Positions 1 through 6,543 of a DNA stretch of 10,618 nucleotides are shown here, one piece after another. This DNA comes from Candidatus Woesearchaeota archaeon (GTDB taxonomy: Archaea > Nanobdellota > Nanobdellia > Woesearchaeales > JASKKU01). Within the stretch, counting starts at the first letter, position 1. Each line of letters starts with the position of its first letter. The stretch is from positions 1 to 10,618 of the forward strand of contig DSBS01000084.1 of NCBI GenBank assembly GCA_011045925.1. The letters run 5' to 3'. A model generated the notes under the pieces. It did not search any database and was not told the DNA's origin. It worked only from the letters and a program-made list of their open reading frames with translations. The translations under genes were made by a program, and so were the position numbers.

Positions 1-63
1 ATCAAACGCTTAACTTTATTAATGAGTTTTGTTTTTTCTTTCATGGGGAGAAAATCCCTCCCC

Positions 64-92
64 CCCTCAGACAGCCTTACGGCTGCTGAGGG
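64..92. other. Strong hairpin in upstream non-coding region
   Basis: Arms CCCTCAG/CTGAGGG (64-70 and 86-92) and CAGCC/GGCTG (72-76 and 81-85) form a 12-bp stem with one bulged A (71) and a TTAC tetraloop. A competing stem, GGGGAG (45-50) with CTCCCC (58-63), overlaps its left arm. No U-tract follows, so it is not a convincing plus-strand terminator. It could be the 3' end of an upstream transcript, part of a small RNA, or a repeat element. Bases 1-180 contain no gene I can support. Confidence 0.45.
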
Positions 93-136
93 TTATAAAT
101 CTTTAGATTTTGAACAGAGCCATAATTTTAAAAACA

Positions 137-145
137 TTTATATAT
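137..145 (+). promoter_or_regulatory. Archaeal TATA box for FISUMP lipoprotein gene
   Basis: The sequence TTTATATAT is centred about 40 nt upstream of the chosen ATG at 181. That would put transcription start near 165-168 and leave a short leader containing the Shine-Dalgarno GGAGG (167-171). A second TATA-like stretch (TATAAAT, 94-100) follows the hairpin and could be an alternative. Confidence 0.5.
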
Positions 146-166
146 GCATTAGAATCAGAATGGGCA

Positions 167-171
167 GGAGG
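167..171 (+). promoter_or_regulatory. Shine-Dalgarno GGAGG deciding the start at 181
   Basis: GGAGG lies 9 nt before ATG 181. The same frame is open back to 22 and has another ATG at 160. Only ATG 181 is preceded by a Shine-Dalgarno and begins a clean signal peptide, so it was chosen. Confidence 0.65.
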
Positions 172-180
172 CTGAAAAAA

Positions 181-1446
181 ATGAAACCCGGATACACAGC
201 AATAATAATCTTTTTCCTGGCATTGGTTGCCTTGCCTGGCTGCAAGGACATTGAAGGCTCATTCAGGCCTGAGAGCTTTGGCAACACCAAAGAAGAAAAC
301 CAGATGGTGCAGGCAATAACCGAAAAATACGGTGACCTTACAGCAAGAGGCGACCCAAGGCTTCTGGAGGCAATGATGACCTCAGAAGTGGTTAATTTCA
401 TTCCGGTTGACAAAGTGGCAAAATACTCAAAGGACAGCGAAAATCTTATCGCATGGTTCGTATACGACAACTTCAACAATGACGAAATAGAAATAGAGTG
501 GAAATACCTTGATGAAGGCCATGTAATCCATACCTTTGTCTCAAGAACAGGAGATAATTTCGGCCGGGGCGCATTCATATTGGAACAGCCCGAAGCCGGC
601 TGGCCTTTAGGCCAGTACCAGGTCAGAATCTCAGCAAGAGGAGTAGAAGACACAATCTCCTTTGAGGTGATAGACGGAGCCACGATTTCAGGCCCTCTTG
701 ACATACTTTCAGGAATTGAAGATGACGAGCCTGAAGAGGCTATTTACGAAGAGGATGGCTTCGGAAGAGTGCACGATATTGAAGGCAATGAATACAAAAC
801 CGTAACTATTAATAGCCAGGAGTGGATGGCGGAGAACCTGCGCACCACCAAGTACAACGATGGCACTGATATCCCTTATGTAACTGAAAACTCTGCCTGG
901 GCTAACCTGGATACAGGCGCCTTCTGCTGGTATGACAATGACGAAAGCTACCGTGACAGCTACGGCGCTTTGTATAACTGGCATGCGGTTAACCTCGGAA
1001 AGCTTTGCCCATCAGGCTGGCGCGTGCCAACTGACAGTGACTGGAAAATCCTCAAGGGAACAGTAGATACACAATTCGGTGTAGATGACCCCGTCTGGGA
1101 TGAAATAAGCTCAAGAAGCGGGTCTGACGCCGGGCAAAAGCTGAAATCCTGCCGGCAGGCCAACTCACCTTTAGGAGAAGATTGTAAAACAACAGCACAT
1201 CCAAGATGGGCAGGAGGCACTCACCACGGGACTGATGACTATGGGTTTTCTGCCTTCGCCGGCGGATTCAGGCACGGAGGCGGCTTTGCCAACCTCGGGA
1301 GTAATGGCTATTGGTGGACAGCTACAAAACACGAAGTTTCAGCCAACTCTGCCTGGAGCCATAACCTTTGGTTTGGAACAGACGGTGCCGGAAGAAACAG
1401 TAACGAAAAAGCATATGGATTTTCTGTCCGCTGCATCAGGGATTGA
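181..1446 (+). CDS. Secreted lipoprotein with C-terminal FISUMP domain
   Basis: A 421-residue exported protein of unknown biochemical function. Residues 1-21 form a lipoprotein-type signal: Lys2, a hydrophobic run (IIIFFLALVA) and lipobox LPGC with Cys21. Residues ~85-165 look like a beta-rich Ig-like domain ending in a GQYQVRIS...ISFEV pattern, followed by an acidic linker (~178-195). Residues ~198-421 match the Fibrobacter succinogenes major paralogous (FISUMP) domain. Landmarks are EWMAENL, CWYDND, YGALYNWHAV, CPSGWRVPTDSDW, GTDDYGFSA, GYWWTAT and the terminal GFSVRC. FISUMP domains are mainly known from bacterial surface proteins, so transfer from bacteria is plausible. Some FISUMP proteins are variable targets of diversity-generating retroelements, but no reverse transcriptase or template repeat is seen here. 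The gene converges on the disulfide oxidoreductase gene. Confidence 0.85.
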   Translation: MKPGYTAIIIFFLALVALPGCKDIEGSFRPESFGNTKEENQMVQAITEKYGDLTARGDPRLLEAMMTSEVVNFIPVDKVAKYSKDSENLIAWFVYDNFNNDEIEIEWKYLDEGHVIHTFVSRTGDNFGRGAFILEQPEAGWPLGQYQVRISARGVEDTISFEVIDGATISGPLDILSGIEDDEPEEAIYEEDGFGRVHDIEGNEYKTVTINSQEWMAENLRTTKYNDGTDIPYVTENSAWANLDTGAFCWYDNDESYRDSYGALYNWHAVNLGKLCPSGWRVPTDSDWKILKGTVDTQFGVDDPVWDEISSRSGSDAGQKLKSCRQANSPLGEDCKTTAHPRWAGGTHHGTDDYGFSAFAGGFRHGGGFANLGSNGYWWTATKHEVSANSAWSHNLWFGTDGAGRNSNEKAYGFSVRCIRD

Positions 1447-1463
1447 GCCTACTGGAGATATAA

Positions 1464-1489
1464 GAAAGGGACAAATGGCCTACCCTTTC
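1464..1489. other. Inverted repeat between convergent gene ends
   Basis: GAAAGGG (1464-1470) and CCCTTTC (1483-1489) form a 7-bp perfect stem around a 12-nt loop. It spans the end of the disulfide oxidoreductase reading frame and lies just past the FISUMP stop. It could act as a bidirectional 3'-end structure, but neither side carries a long T-run. Confidence 0.3.
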
Positions 1490-2118
1490 AAAGCCTTCTT
1501 AATCTCAGCTATTGCTGTTTCCTCTGGGTAGCCGCCTACGTACTCGCCCTCGCCGTTGTTGATAATGGTATGAGGCACTCCGCTCACCTTGAACCTGGCT
1601 GACTCGTCAGGGAACTCGCTCGCCTCATACACAAGCGCAGTAACCTTTGCGCTCAGCATTCCCAGCCTGTACGCAAGCAGCGCAGAAGAAGGGCAATGCG
1701 GGCACCCGGGTGTTACAAACACCTTAAGCTCAAGCGGCTTTTCCAGCCCTGAAGCAAACCCGGAAACTATCTTGCTGTGCTTCTGGCTTTTTGTCCCGGC
1801 AAGCCTTATCGCCTCGGCAAAAGCGCCGAACTCATACCCGCCAGGCAGCCCGAAATACACAACCTTGCCTTTAACATTGCTAGACCTTATCAGAATCGCA
1901 GGCCCGTGCGCAATCCCGTACTCTTTCTTAACCTCGTCAGAAATGTTCACAGCCTTTACGCTCAGCTTCTCAGAAAGCCCGGCAATCTCGTTAACAAGGC
2001 TCTCAATATCATTAGTGTAAGGGTTTACCTGCTTAACAAGCACAAGCTCAACATCATCTTCCATGCCAGCCAGCATCTCCTTCAGCTGGCCCTTTATCTC
2101 CGGTTCCAAAACTGCCAT
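1480..2118 (-). CDS. Glutaredoxin-like protein disulfide oxidoreductase, N-terminal site lost
   Basis: A 212-residue cytosolic thiol-disulfide oxidoreductase of the archaeal PDO type: two tandem thioredoxin folds, near the length of the Pyrococcus furiosus protein (~226). The second domain (~125-212) has an intact CPHC site at 139-142 and a cis-proline loop at VP 181-182. The hinge segment YFGLPGGYEFGAF (~88-100) is strongly characteristic of the family. In the first domain (~20-110), the position that normally holds CxxC reads NPYT (32-35), so only one redox site should work. The start ATG has AGGTGA six nt upstream and a TATA about 40 nt upstream. The family shuttles disulfides in the cytosol; the physiological partner cannot be told from neighbours. 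Confidence 0.87.
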   Translation of the reverse strand: MAVLEPEIKGQLKEMLAGMEDDVELVLVKQVNPYTNDIESLVNEIAGLSEKLSVKAVNISDEVKKEYGIAHGPAILIRSSNVKGKVVYFGLPGGYEFGAFAEAIRLAGTKSQKHSKIVSGFASGLEKPLELKVFVTPGCPHCPSSALLAYRLGMLSAKVTALVYEASEFPDESARFKVSGVPHTIINNGEGEYVGGYPEETAIAEIKKALKG

Positions 2119-2124
2119 AATTCA

Positions 2125-2130
2125 TCACCT
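2125..2130 (-). promoter_or_regulatory. Shine-Dalgarno AGGTGA of the disulfide oxidoreductase gene
   Basis: Read on the minus strand, AGGTGA lies 6 nt before the ATG at 2118. It matches the anti-Shine-Dalgarno region of archaeal 16S rRNA. Confidence 0.65.
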
Positions 2131-2154
2131 AATAAGCCAAGGAGAGGTTTTTCA

Positions 2155-2162
2155 TTTATAAA
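2155..2162 (-). promoter_or_regulatory. TATA box of the disulfide oxidoreductase gene
   Basis: TTTATAAA is a palindrome centred about 40 nt upstream of the minus-strand ATG at 2118, consistent with a ~14-nt leader that carries the Shine-Dalgarno. Because it is symmetric it could also fire rightwards. However, the methylase has its own better-placed TATA at 2215-2221. Confidence 0.5.
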
Positions 2163-2214
2163 CCCTGTGAATTAGTGACTCAGAAAAGAAAAAATCCCAC
2201 ACTTTCCCAAAAGG

Positions 2215-2221
2215 TTAAATA
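2215..2221 (+). promoter_or_regulatory. TATA-like promoter of the methylase, leaderless type
   Basis: TTAAATA preceded by a purine-rich AAAAGG is centred about 26 nt before ATG 2244. Transcription would therefore start at or beside the A of the start codon. This is the main nucleotide-level reason for preferring ATG 2244 over the upstream GTG at 2175. Confidence 0.45.
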
Positions 2222-2243
2222 CTATTCTCACGCCACAAGAAAC

Positions 2244-2861
2244 ATGCAAAAAGCCATTCACACTAAGTCCCAGCTTGCAATCCAGCTCTCAAAACTAAAA
2301 ATCCCGGAAGAGCTAAAGCCAAAGCCAGAGCAGTACATTACACCAGGCGAAATCGCAGCAGAGCTTGCCTGGGATGCCTTATTGGACGGAAACATAAAAG
2401 GCAAAACAGTCGCAGACCTCGGCGCAGGCACAGGTGTGTTAGGCATAGCAGCACTTATTCTAGGCGCAAAGCACGTTTTCTTTGTAGAGAATGATTCAGC
2501 CATGCTGGCTACATTAAAAATAAACCTTTCCCAATTCACAGAAGCCAGCTGCACAATCCTGGAGCAAAGCATCAACGAGTTCAAAGAAAAGCCAGATACA
2601 ATACTCCAGAACCCGCCATTCGGCACAAAAAGCAGGCACGCAGACAAAGAATTCCTGGAAAAAGTATTCCAGGCAGCAACCTCAGTCTACACAATCCACA
2701 AGTCATCAACAGCAGAATTCATAGTTAACCTGGCGCAGAAAAACAGCTTCGCCCTCATCAGGAAAAGGGATTTTGATTTCCCGATAAAGCACCAGTTCAG
2801 ATTCCACAAAAAGCCGGTAAAGAACATCCAGGCAAGCTTATTTTATTTCAGGGAATCCTAG
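2244..2861 (+). CDS. METTL5-like RNA N6-adenine methyltransferase (COG2263 type)
   Basis: A 205-residue SAM-dependent methylase with a Rossmann fold. It has the family's N-terminal QYITP motif (~30-34, the start of the usual homology), SAM-binding motif I DLGAGTG (~58-64) and the adenine-N6 catalytic motif NPPFG (~123-127). A conserved HAD-EFLEK and VYTIHKS segment follows. Eukaryotic METTL5 makes m6A in 18S rRNA. An rRNA or other structured RNA target is likely here but not proven. An in-frame GTG at 2175 would add 23 residues, but those lie outside the family's homology and no Shine-Dalgarno precedes it. The last 14 bases overlap the 3' end of the opposing phospholipase gene. Confidence 0.87.
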   Translation: MQKAIHTKSQLAIQLSKLKIPEELKPKPEQYITPGEIAAELAWDALLDGNIKGKTVADLGAGTGVLGIAALILGAKHVFFVENDSAMLATLKINLSQFTEASCTILEQSINEFKEKPDTILQNPPFGTKSRHADKEFLEKVFQAATSVYTIHKSSTAEFIVNLAQKNSFALIRKRDFDFPIKHQFRFHKKPVKNIQASLFYFRES

Positions 2862-3648
2862 CCCTGTTCTCCAGAGCCTTTTTCAGCCCGGGAAGCTGCT
2901 CTCTTACAGCCTTTCTTGCCTTCTCAATCACCTCAGGCGCGCTGTGGATGTCAAACAATTCATACTGGCTCAGGCTCTTTATCTCAAAAAGAAAGTCCGG
3001 CGGGCATTCCTTAAGCCTTAAGTCAGCAAGATTGCTCTCTATAATTGTAAGGGATTTAGCCATGTTCTGCAGGATAGGCAGCTTATTTGAGATGTTCCAG
3101 TTGTGGAAATTCGGAAAAATCTTTACAGCAATAAGGAAATCAACCTTGTCCCTTATAACACTTGTAGGCACAGGGTCAATAACTCCCCCATCAACATACT
3201 TAATGCCATCTATTACTTTTGGAGGAAAGATTCCAGGCACAGAGATGCTTGCCTCAACAGCATCAACCACAAACCCTGAATTAAACGCCTTCATTTTTCC
3301 ATTAGTGATATCACAGGCAACCGGATAGAACTTCTTCTTAAGGTTATTGAACTTTACAAGCCCAAACACTTCCCTCAATGCCTCGCTAATCCTGTTTCCG
3401 GCAATCAACGAATCCTTTGGAATCCTGAAGTCAAGAATCTTTAGTTTTTTCCTGGATATGAACCCAAGCAAAATTTCGTTTATCTCCTTTGTGCTTAACC
3501 CCATAGAGTAAAGCCCGCCTGCAATAGACCCCATGCTGGCCGAAGAGACATAGCTGACATCAAGGCCCAGCTCTTCAATAACCTCAAGCACAGCCAGGTG
3601 TCCAACGCCCTTTGCTCCTCCGACAGACATGGTTAAGCCGATTTTCAT
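2848..3648 (-). CDS. Patatin-like phospholipase (RssA/YchK type)
   Basis: A 266-residue alpha/beta hydrolase-like protein with a Ser-Asp dyad, expected to hydrolyse acyl esters of lipids. The oxyanion-hole motif GGAKGVGH is at 10-17. The nucleophile elbow SASMG (36-40) carries Ser38, and the Asp motif DGG (153-155) follows KYV. The first glycine of the usual GxSxG is a serine here, though flanking residues are standard. There is no signal peptide, so the protein should be cytosolic or peripheral. Its ATG overlaps the metG stop (ATGA, 3645-3648), so it is translated from the metG transcript, probably by coupling. Substrate is unknown; archaeal ether lipids lack the acyl esters that patatins normally cleave, unless the cell takes up host or foreign lipids. 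Confidence 0.88.
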   Translation of the reverse strand: MKIGLTMSVGGAKGVGHLAVLEVIEELGLDVSYVSSASMGSIAGGLYSMGLSTKEINEILLGFISRKKLKILDFRIPKDSLIAGNRISEALREVFGLVKFNNLKKKFYPVACDITNGKMKAFNSGFVVDAVEASISVPGIFPPKVIDGIKYVDGGVIDPVPTSVIRDKVDFLIAVKIFPNFHNWNISNKLPILQNMAKSLTIIESNLADLRLKECPPDFLFEIKSLSQYELFDIHSAPEVIEKARKAVREQLPGLKKALENRARIP

Positions 3649-5783
3649 GTTACTTTGCCCTCTTTAAGCTCGCAGTTAATCTTAAGCTCCCCAGCCTTCA
3701 GCTCTTTTCCATTCCACTTTGCAGTATAGCTTTCAACATAAAGCTTAACCCTGGCAAACTCATCAATAGAAACCTCCTTATCGCCAGGCTTTGAATCATC
3801 CACCAGCACCTGCTCCCCGGGCTTTGCCCTGCCTGGCTCAAGCAGCCTGATCCTGCCCTGCTTGTCTTCGCAGGCAAGCACCATGCCCTGGCTTTCCTTT
3901 CCCCTTAGCATAGCCGGCTTCAGGTTGGCCACAAAGACAGCTTTTCTCCCGGCAAGCTCATCAAGAGAGTAAATCCCTTTCAGCCCGGCAATAACCTGCC
4001 TTTCCTCTCCGCCCAAGTCAACTTTCATCACCATAAGCTTGTCAGCGTTAGGGTGCGGCACTGCCTCTTTAATCACCCCGACCTTAAGGCTCAGGATGCT
4101 AAAGCCATCCTCGCTTTTTTCCCCTTCTTTATTTTCCTGCCTGCCCGAGAACCTTGCCCTTAGCTCTTCCTTTTCCTTGTCCTCGAGCTTGGAGAACAGC
4201 ATCTTCGGCTCGCCGGTTTTCTGGCCAGGCTTAACCAGGCCTTTGCCCAGCTTGCCCCATTCCTGCTCTTTCATGCCAAGCATGCTGAGAATGTCATCAG
4301 AAACACCAGGCATAAACGGCCTTGCAAGAATCGACAAGTCCAGGGCAAAGTTAGCCAGCGTAAGCATGGCATCATCAGCCTTTTTCTTATTCTCCTTAAC
4401 ATTCTTCCAGGGCTCCTGCTCCTGAAAGAACTGGTTTCCAAGCCTGCTGATTCTCATAATCTCCTTAAGCGCTTCCTTAATCTCAATCCTGTCCAGGAGC
4501 TTCTCAACATTGGCATACCCGGCTTTAGCCTTGCTGAAAAACTCCTCATCTGCCTTTCCATCAGGAACCCTGCTTTCATAAAACCGCGATATAAAGCTAA
4601 AAGTCCTGTTAAGCAGGTTCCCAAGGTTGGCTACAAGCTCATTGTTCAGCTTGGACTGGAAGTCATCCCAGGAAAAGAAAGTGTCAGTTTTTTCAGGCCT
4701 GTTTATTATAGTATAGTACCTCCAGGCATCTGCCCTTATGCCAATATTCTTCGCATCATCCCCAAAAACCCCGGCTCCGTCAGACTTGGAAAACTTTGAG
4801 TTCTCATAGTTCAGGTACTCATTCACGGAAATCTTTCTCATAAGGGTATAAGTATCTCCGCTTCCAAGCAGGTAGGCAGGAAACAGGATAGTGTGGAAAG
4901 GTATATTGTCCTTGCCCATAAACTGGATAAGGCAGGTTTCCTTGTCGTCTTTCCAGAATTCCTCCCAGCGCTTATCGCATCCCTTGGTAATCCCAATGTA
5001 GCCAATAGGCGCATCAAACCACGAGTAGAAAACCTTGTTTTCATAACCTTTCAAAGGCACTTTGATTCCCCATTTTAAGTCCCTGGTAATGCACCTTTTC
5101 TTAAGCCCGCTTTTCAGCCAGGATTCAGTCATTGTAACAGCATTCTCAGTCCAATCATCTTTTCTCTCGGCAACGAACTTCTCAAGCTTGGGCTGAATCT
5201 TCCCCAGCTCCAGAAAAAGGTGCCTGCTTGAAACAACCTCTGGCTCAGAGGAGCAGAAAGCGCACTCTGGGCTCTCAAGCTCGGTAGGGTTAAGAAGCTT
5301 CCCGCAATTCTCGCACTGGTCTCCCCTTGCCTTCTCATACCCGCAGGAAGGGCAGGTGCCAATCACAAACCGGTCTGCAAGGAATGTCTCGCACTTGCTG
5401 CACCTGAACTGCTCAAGCTCGCCCTCGCTTATGTAGCCATTATTCCACAGCCCAAGGAAAATCTCTTTTGTTATTTCGTGCGTCTCCTTATCCGAGCTCC
5501 TTCCAAAACAAGTGAAATCACACTGGAAAAAATCATAAATCTCCTTGTGAACCTTTGAATACTTCTCGCAGATTTCCTTTGCTGTAGAGTTCTCCTGCCT
5601 TGCCTTGAACTCAGTGGTTGTCCCATGCTCATCAGTGCCGACAACGCTCACAACATCAAGCCCTTTCATCCTCAGGAACCTCTGGTAAACATCAGCAGAG
5701 ATTACACAGACAAGGTTTCCCAGGTGCGGGATATTGTTCACATAAGGCAAAGCACTCGTAACAATGTATCTCCTGAATTTCAT
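3645..5783 (-). CDS. metG: Methionyl-tRNA synthetase with fused C-terminal tRNA-binding domain
   Basis: A 712-residue class I aminoacyl-tRNA synthetase that charges tRNA-Met with methionine. The HIGH-type motif is PHLGN (19-23). The connective peptide carries eight zinc-knuckle cysteines in four pairs (128/131, 144/147, 157/160, 174/177). The KMSKS loop is KFSKSDGAGVF (330-340). The anticodon-binding helical region spans ~375-510. A charged linker (~535-560) leads to an EMAPII/Trbp111-like OB-fold (~562-662) with the signature ANLKPAMLRGKESQGM. About 45 further residues extend past the OB-fold. ATG 5783 is chosen because homology begins there and a TATA-like box lies 26 nt upstream. An upstream in-frame ATG at 5852 would overlap the promoter. 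The gene is first in an operon with the patatin-like gene. Confidence 0.97.
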   Translation of the reverse strand: MKFRRYIVTSALPYVNNIPHLGNLVCVISADVYQRFLRMKGLDVVSVVGTDEHGTTTEFKARQENSTAKEICEKYSKVHKEIYDFFQCDFTCFGRSSDKETHEITKEIFLGLWNNGYISEGELEQFRCSKCETFLADRFVIGTCPSCGYEKARGDQCENCGKLLNPTELESPECAFCSSEPEVVSSRHLFLELGKIQPKLEKFVAERKDDWTENAVTMTESWLKSGLKKRCITRDLKWGIKVPLKGYENKVFYSWFDAPIGYIGITKGCDKRWEEFWKDDKETCLIQFMGKDNIPFHTILFPAYLLGSGDTYTLMRKISVNEYLNYENSKFSKSDGAGVFGDDAKNIGIRADAWRYYTIINRPEKTDTFFSWDDFQSKLNNELVANLGNLLNRTFSFISRFYESRVPDGKADEEFFSKAKAGYANVEKLLDRIEIKEALKEIMRISRLGNQFFQEQEPWKNVKENKKKADDAMLTLANFALDLSILARPFMPGVSDDILSMLGMKEQEWGKLGKGLVKPGQKTGEPKMLFSKLEDKEKEELRARFSGRQENKEGEKSEDGFSILSLKVGVIKEAVPHPNADKLMVMKVDLGGEERQVIAGLKGIYSLDELAGRKAVFVANLKPAMLRGKESQGMVLACEDKQGRIRLLEPGRAKPGEQVLVDDSKPGDKEVSIDEFARVKLYVESYTAKWNGKELKAGELKINCELKEGKVT

Positions 5784-5805
5784 GGAGCAACGATTATTAG
5801 CAGAG

Positions 5806-5813
5806 AATAAAAA
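5806..5813 (-). promoter_or_regulatory. TATA box of metG, leaderless type
   Basis: On the minus strand TTTTTATT is preceded by a BRE-like CGAAACC (5814-5820) and centred about 26 nt before the metG ATG. No Shine-Dalgarno is present between it and the start. Confidence 0.5.
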
Positions 5814-5863
5814 GGTTTCGCTTGGGATTGCCAAGGCTCTCCAGCCAGGCAAGTTCCGAAAGA

Positions 5864-5871
5864 TATATAAA
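5864..5871 (+). promoter_or_regulatory. TATA box of the HTH-nucleotidyltransferase gene
   Basis: TATATAAA is the best TATA box in the window. It is preceded by a BRE-like CGAAAG (5858-5863) and centred about 29 nt before GTG 5897. Its last base is the first base of the dyad at 5871-5898. Confidence 0.65.
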
Positions 5872-5898
5872 CTTTAGTTGTCACGTAAAAACTAAAGT
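5871..5898. promoter_or_regulatory. Perfect 9-bp inverted repeat, candidate autoregulatory operator
   Basis: ACTTTAGTT (5871-5879) and AACTAAAGT (5890-5898) are exact reverse complements separated by 10 bp, so the arm centres are 19 bp apart (about two helical turns). The element begins at the edge of the TATA box, covers the expected transcription start and ends within the GTG start codon. A transcript starting near 5893 would lack the left arm, so the dyad should act as DNA, not as an RNA hairpin. The adjacent gene encodes a winged-HTH protein, the obvious candidate ligand. Confidence 0.6.
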
Positions 5899-6442
5899 GA
5901 AAACGTTTAAACCAAACTTTACAAAGCTGCAGAACCAGGCATTCAGGCTGATGTGCGTTTTTGCAGGAAAAAAGCTTAGCCTGAGTGAAATTGCCAATGA
6001 GCTTAAGGTCTCATCCACAGCTGTATCAAAAGCAGTCCCTTTATTAGCTTCCTTAGGCTTAATTAATATTGAGAAACAAAACAGGATAAACCTGACTCTT
6101 GTTTCTTTAAACAGGAATAATCGTTTAGTGTTTCAATTTAAGAGAGCCGAAAACCTCTGGCAGGTTTATGAGTCAGGGCTTGCAGATGCTCTTGAGGATT
6201 GCTTCAGGGGCGCAGCAATAATCCTTTTTGGGAGCTATTCAAGGGGAGATGATATATTCGATTCAGATGTTGATATTGCAGTTATTGGGAGAAAGGAAAA
6301 GGAAATCTTTCTGGAAAAATTTGAGAAGGCTTTAAAAAGAAAAATAAACATTAATTTCTACAGCTCATTCAAAGAGATTCATGCCAATCTTAAGAACAAC
6401 ATTCTGAATGGCATAGTCTTGAGCGGGAGCGTAGAGCTATGA
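5897..6442 (+). CDS. Winged-HTH / MNT-type nucleotidyltransferase fusion, probable regulator
   Basis: A 181-residue protein in two parts. Residues ~18-70 form a winged helix-turn-helix (SLSEIANELKVSSTAVSKAV, then LGLINIEKQNRINLTL). Residues ~85-181 form a minimal nucleotidyltransferase with the GSYSRGD P-loop-like motif (112-118) and the DxD metal pair Asp124/Asp126. The third acidic position, usually Asp in a strand like VDLV, reads ININF, so Asn replaces Asp and catalysis is doubtful. The GTG start at 5897 suits a leaderless transcript from the TATA box 29 nt upstream; TTG 5822 would read through the promoter. It is divergent from metG. A DNA-binding, NTP-responsive autoregulator is my inference; an enzyme or antitoxin role is the alternative. 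Confidence 0.75.
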   Translation: MKTFKPNFTKLQNQAFRLMCVFAGKKLSLSEIANELKVSSTAVSKAVPLLASLGLINIEKQNRINLTLVSLNRNNRLVFQFKRAENLWQVYESGLADALEDCFRGAAIILFGSYSRGDDIFDSDVDIAVIGRKEKEIFLEKFEKALKRKININFYSSFKEIHANLKNNILNGIVLSGSVEL

Positions 6443-6538
6443 GCATGCCGAGAAGGTTTAAGGAATATGCTGAAGAGAATATACCCTAAGCTTATTGAAA
6501 TGGTTAATAAGATGCTCAGCAAAAGAAAGCAGCTTTGA
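6439..6538 (+). pseudogene. Small downstream ORF, apparently frameshifted remnant
   Basis: An ATG at 6439 overlaps the preceding stop as ATGA, the usual sign of coupling. The frame reads MSMPRRFKEYAEEN and closes at TAA 6487-6489 after 16 residues. Shifting by one base near 6481 joins it to a second open frame, YPKLIEMVNKMLSKRKQL, that ends at TGA 6538. The joined product would be a ~32-residue charged helical peptide. It may be a degraded partner gene, a sequencing or assembly indel, or chance. I do not recognise the family. Confidence 0.3.
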
Positions 6539-6543
6539 TTAGC

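Noticed and set aside
64..92. Rho-independent-style terminator
   Set aside because: No T-tract follows on the plus strand, and archaeal termination relies mainly on T-runs rather than hairpins.
22..180. N-terminal extension of the FISUMP lipoprotein from ATG 22 or ATG 160
   Set aside because: The 22 start would translate the hairpin and promoter and bury the signal peptide. ATG 160 lies before the Shine-Dalgarno. ATG 181 gives a proper signal peptide and ribosome site.
1250..1480. Complete diversity-generating retroelement
   Set aside because: No reverse transcriptase, accessory gene or template repeat is present in the window. Only a candidate target protein is seen.
2175..2243. GTG 2175 as start of the methylase
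   Set aside because: The added 23 residues fall outside the family's homology, no Shine-Dalgarno precedes it, and a TATA box correctly placed for ATG 2244 lies inside the extension.
5784..5896. Long starts for metG (ATG 5852) and the HTH fusion (TTG 5822)
   Set aside because: They would overlap each other and read through both TATA boxes and the dyad. The downstream starts match homology and promoter spacing.
5897..6538. MNT/HEPN toxin-antitoxin pair
   Set aside because: The nucleotidyltransferase has an added HTH domain, and the following ~100 bases are far too short for a HEPN protein and show no RxxxxH-like motif.
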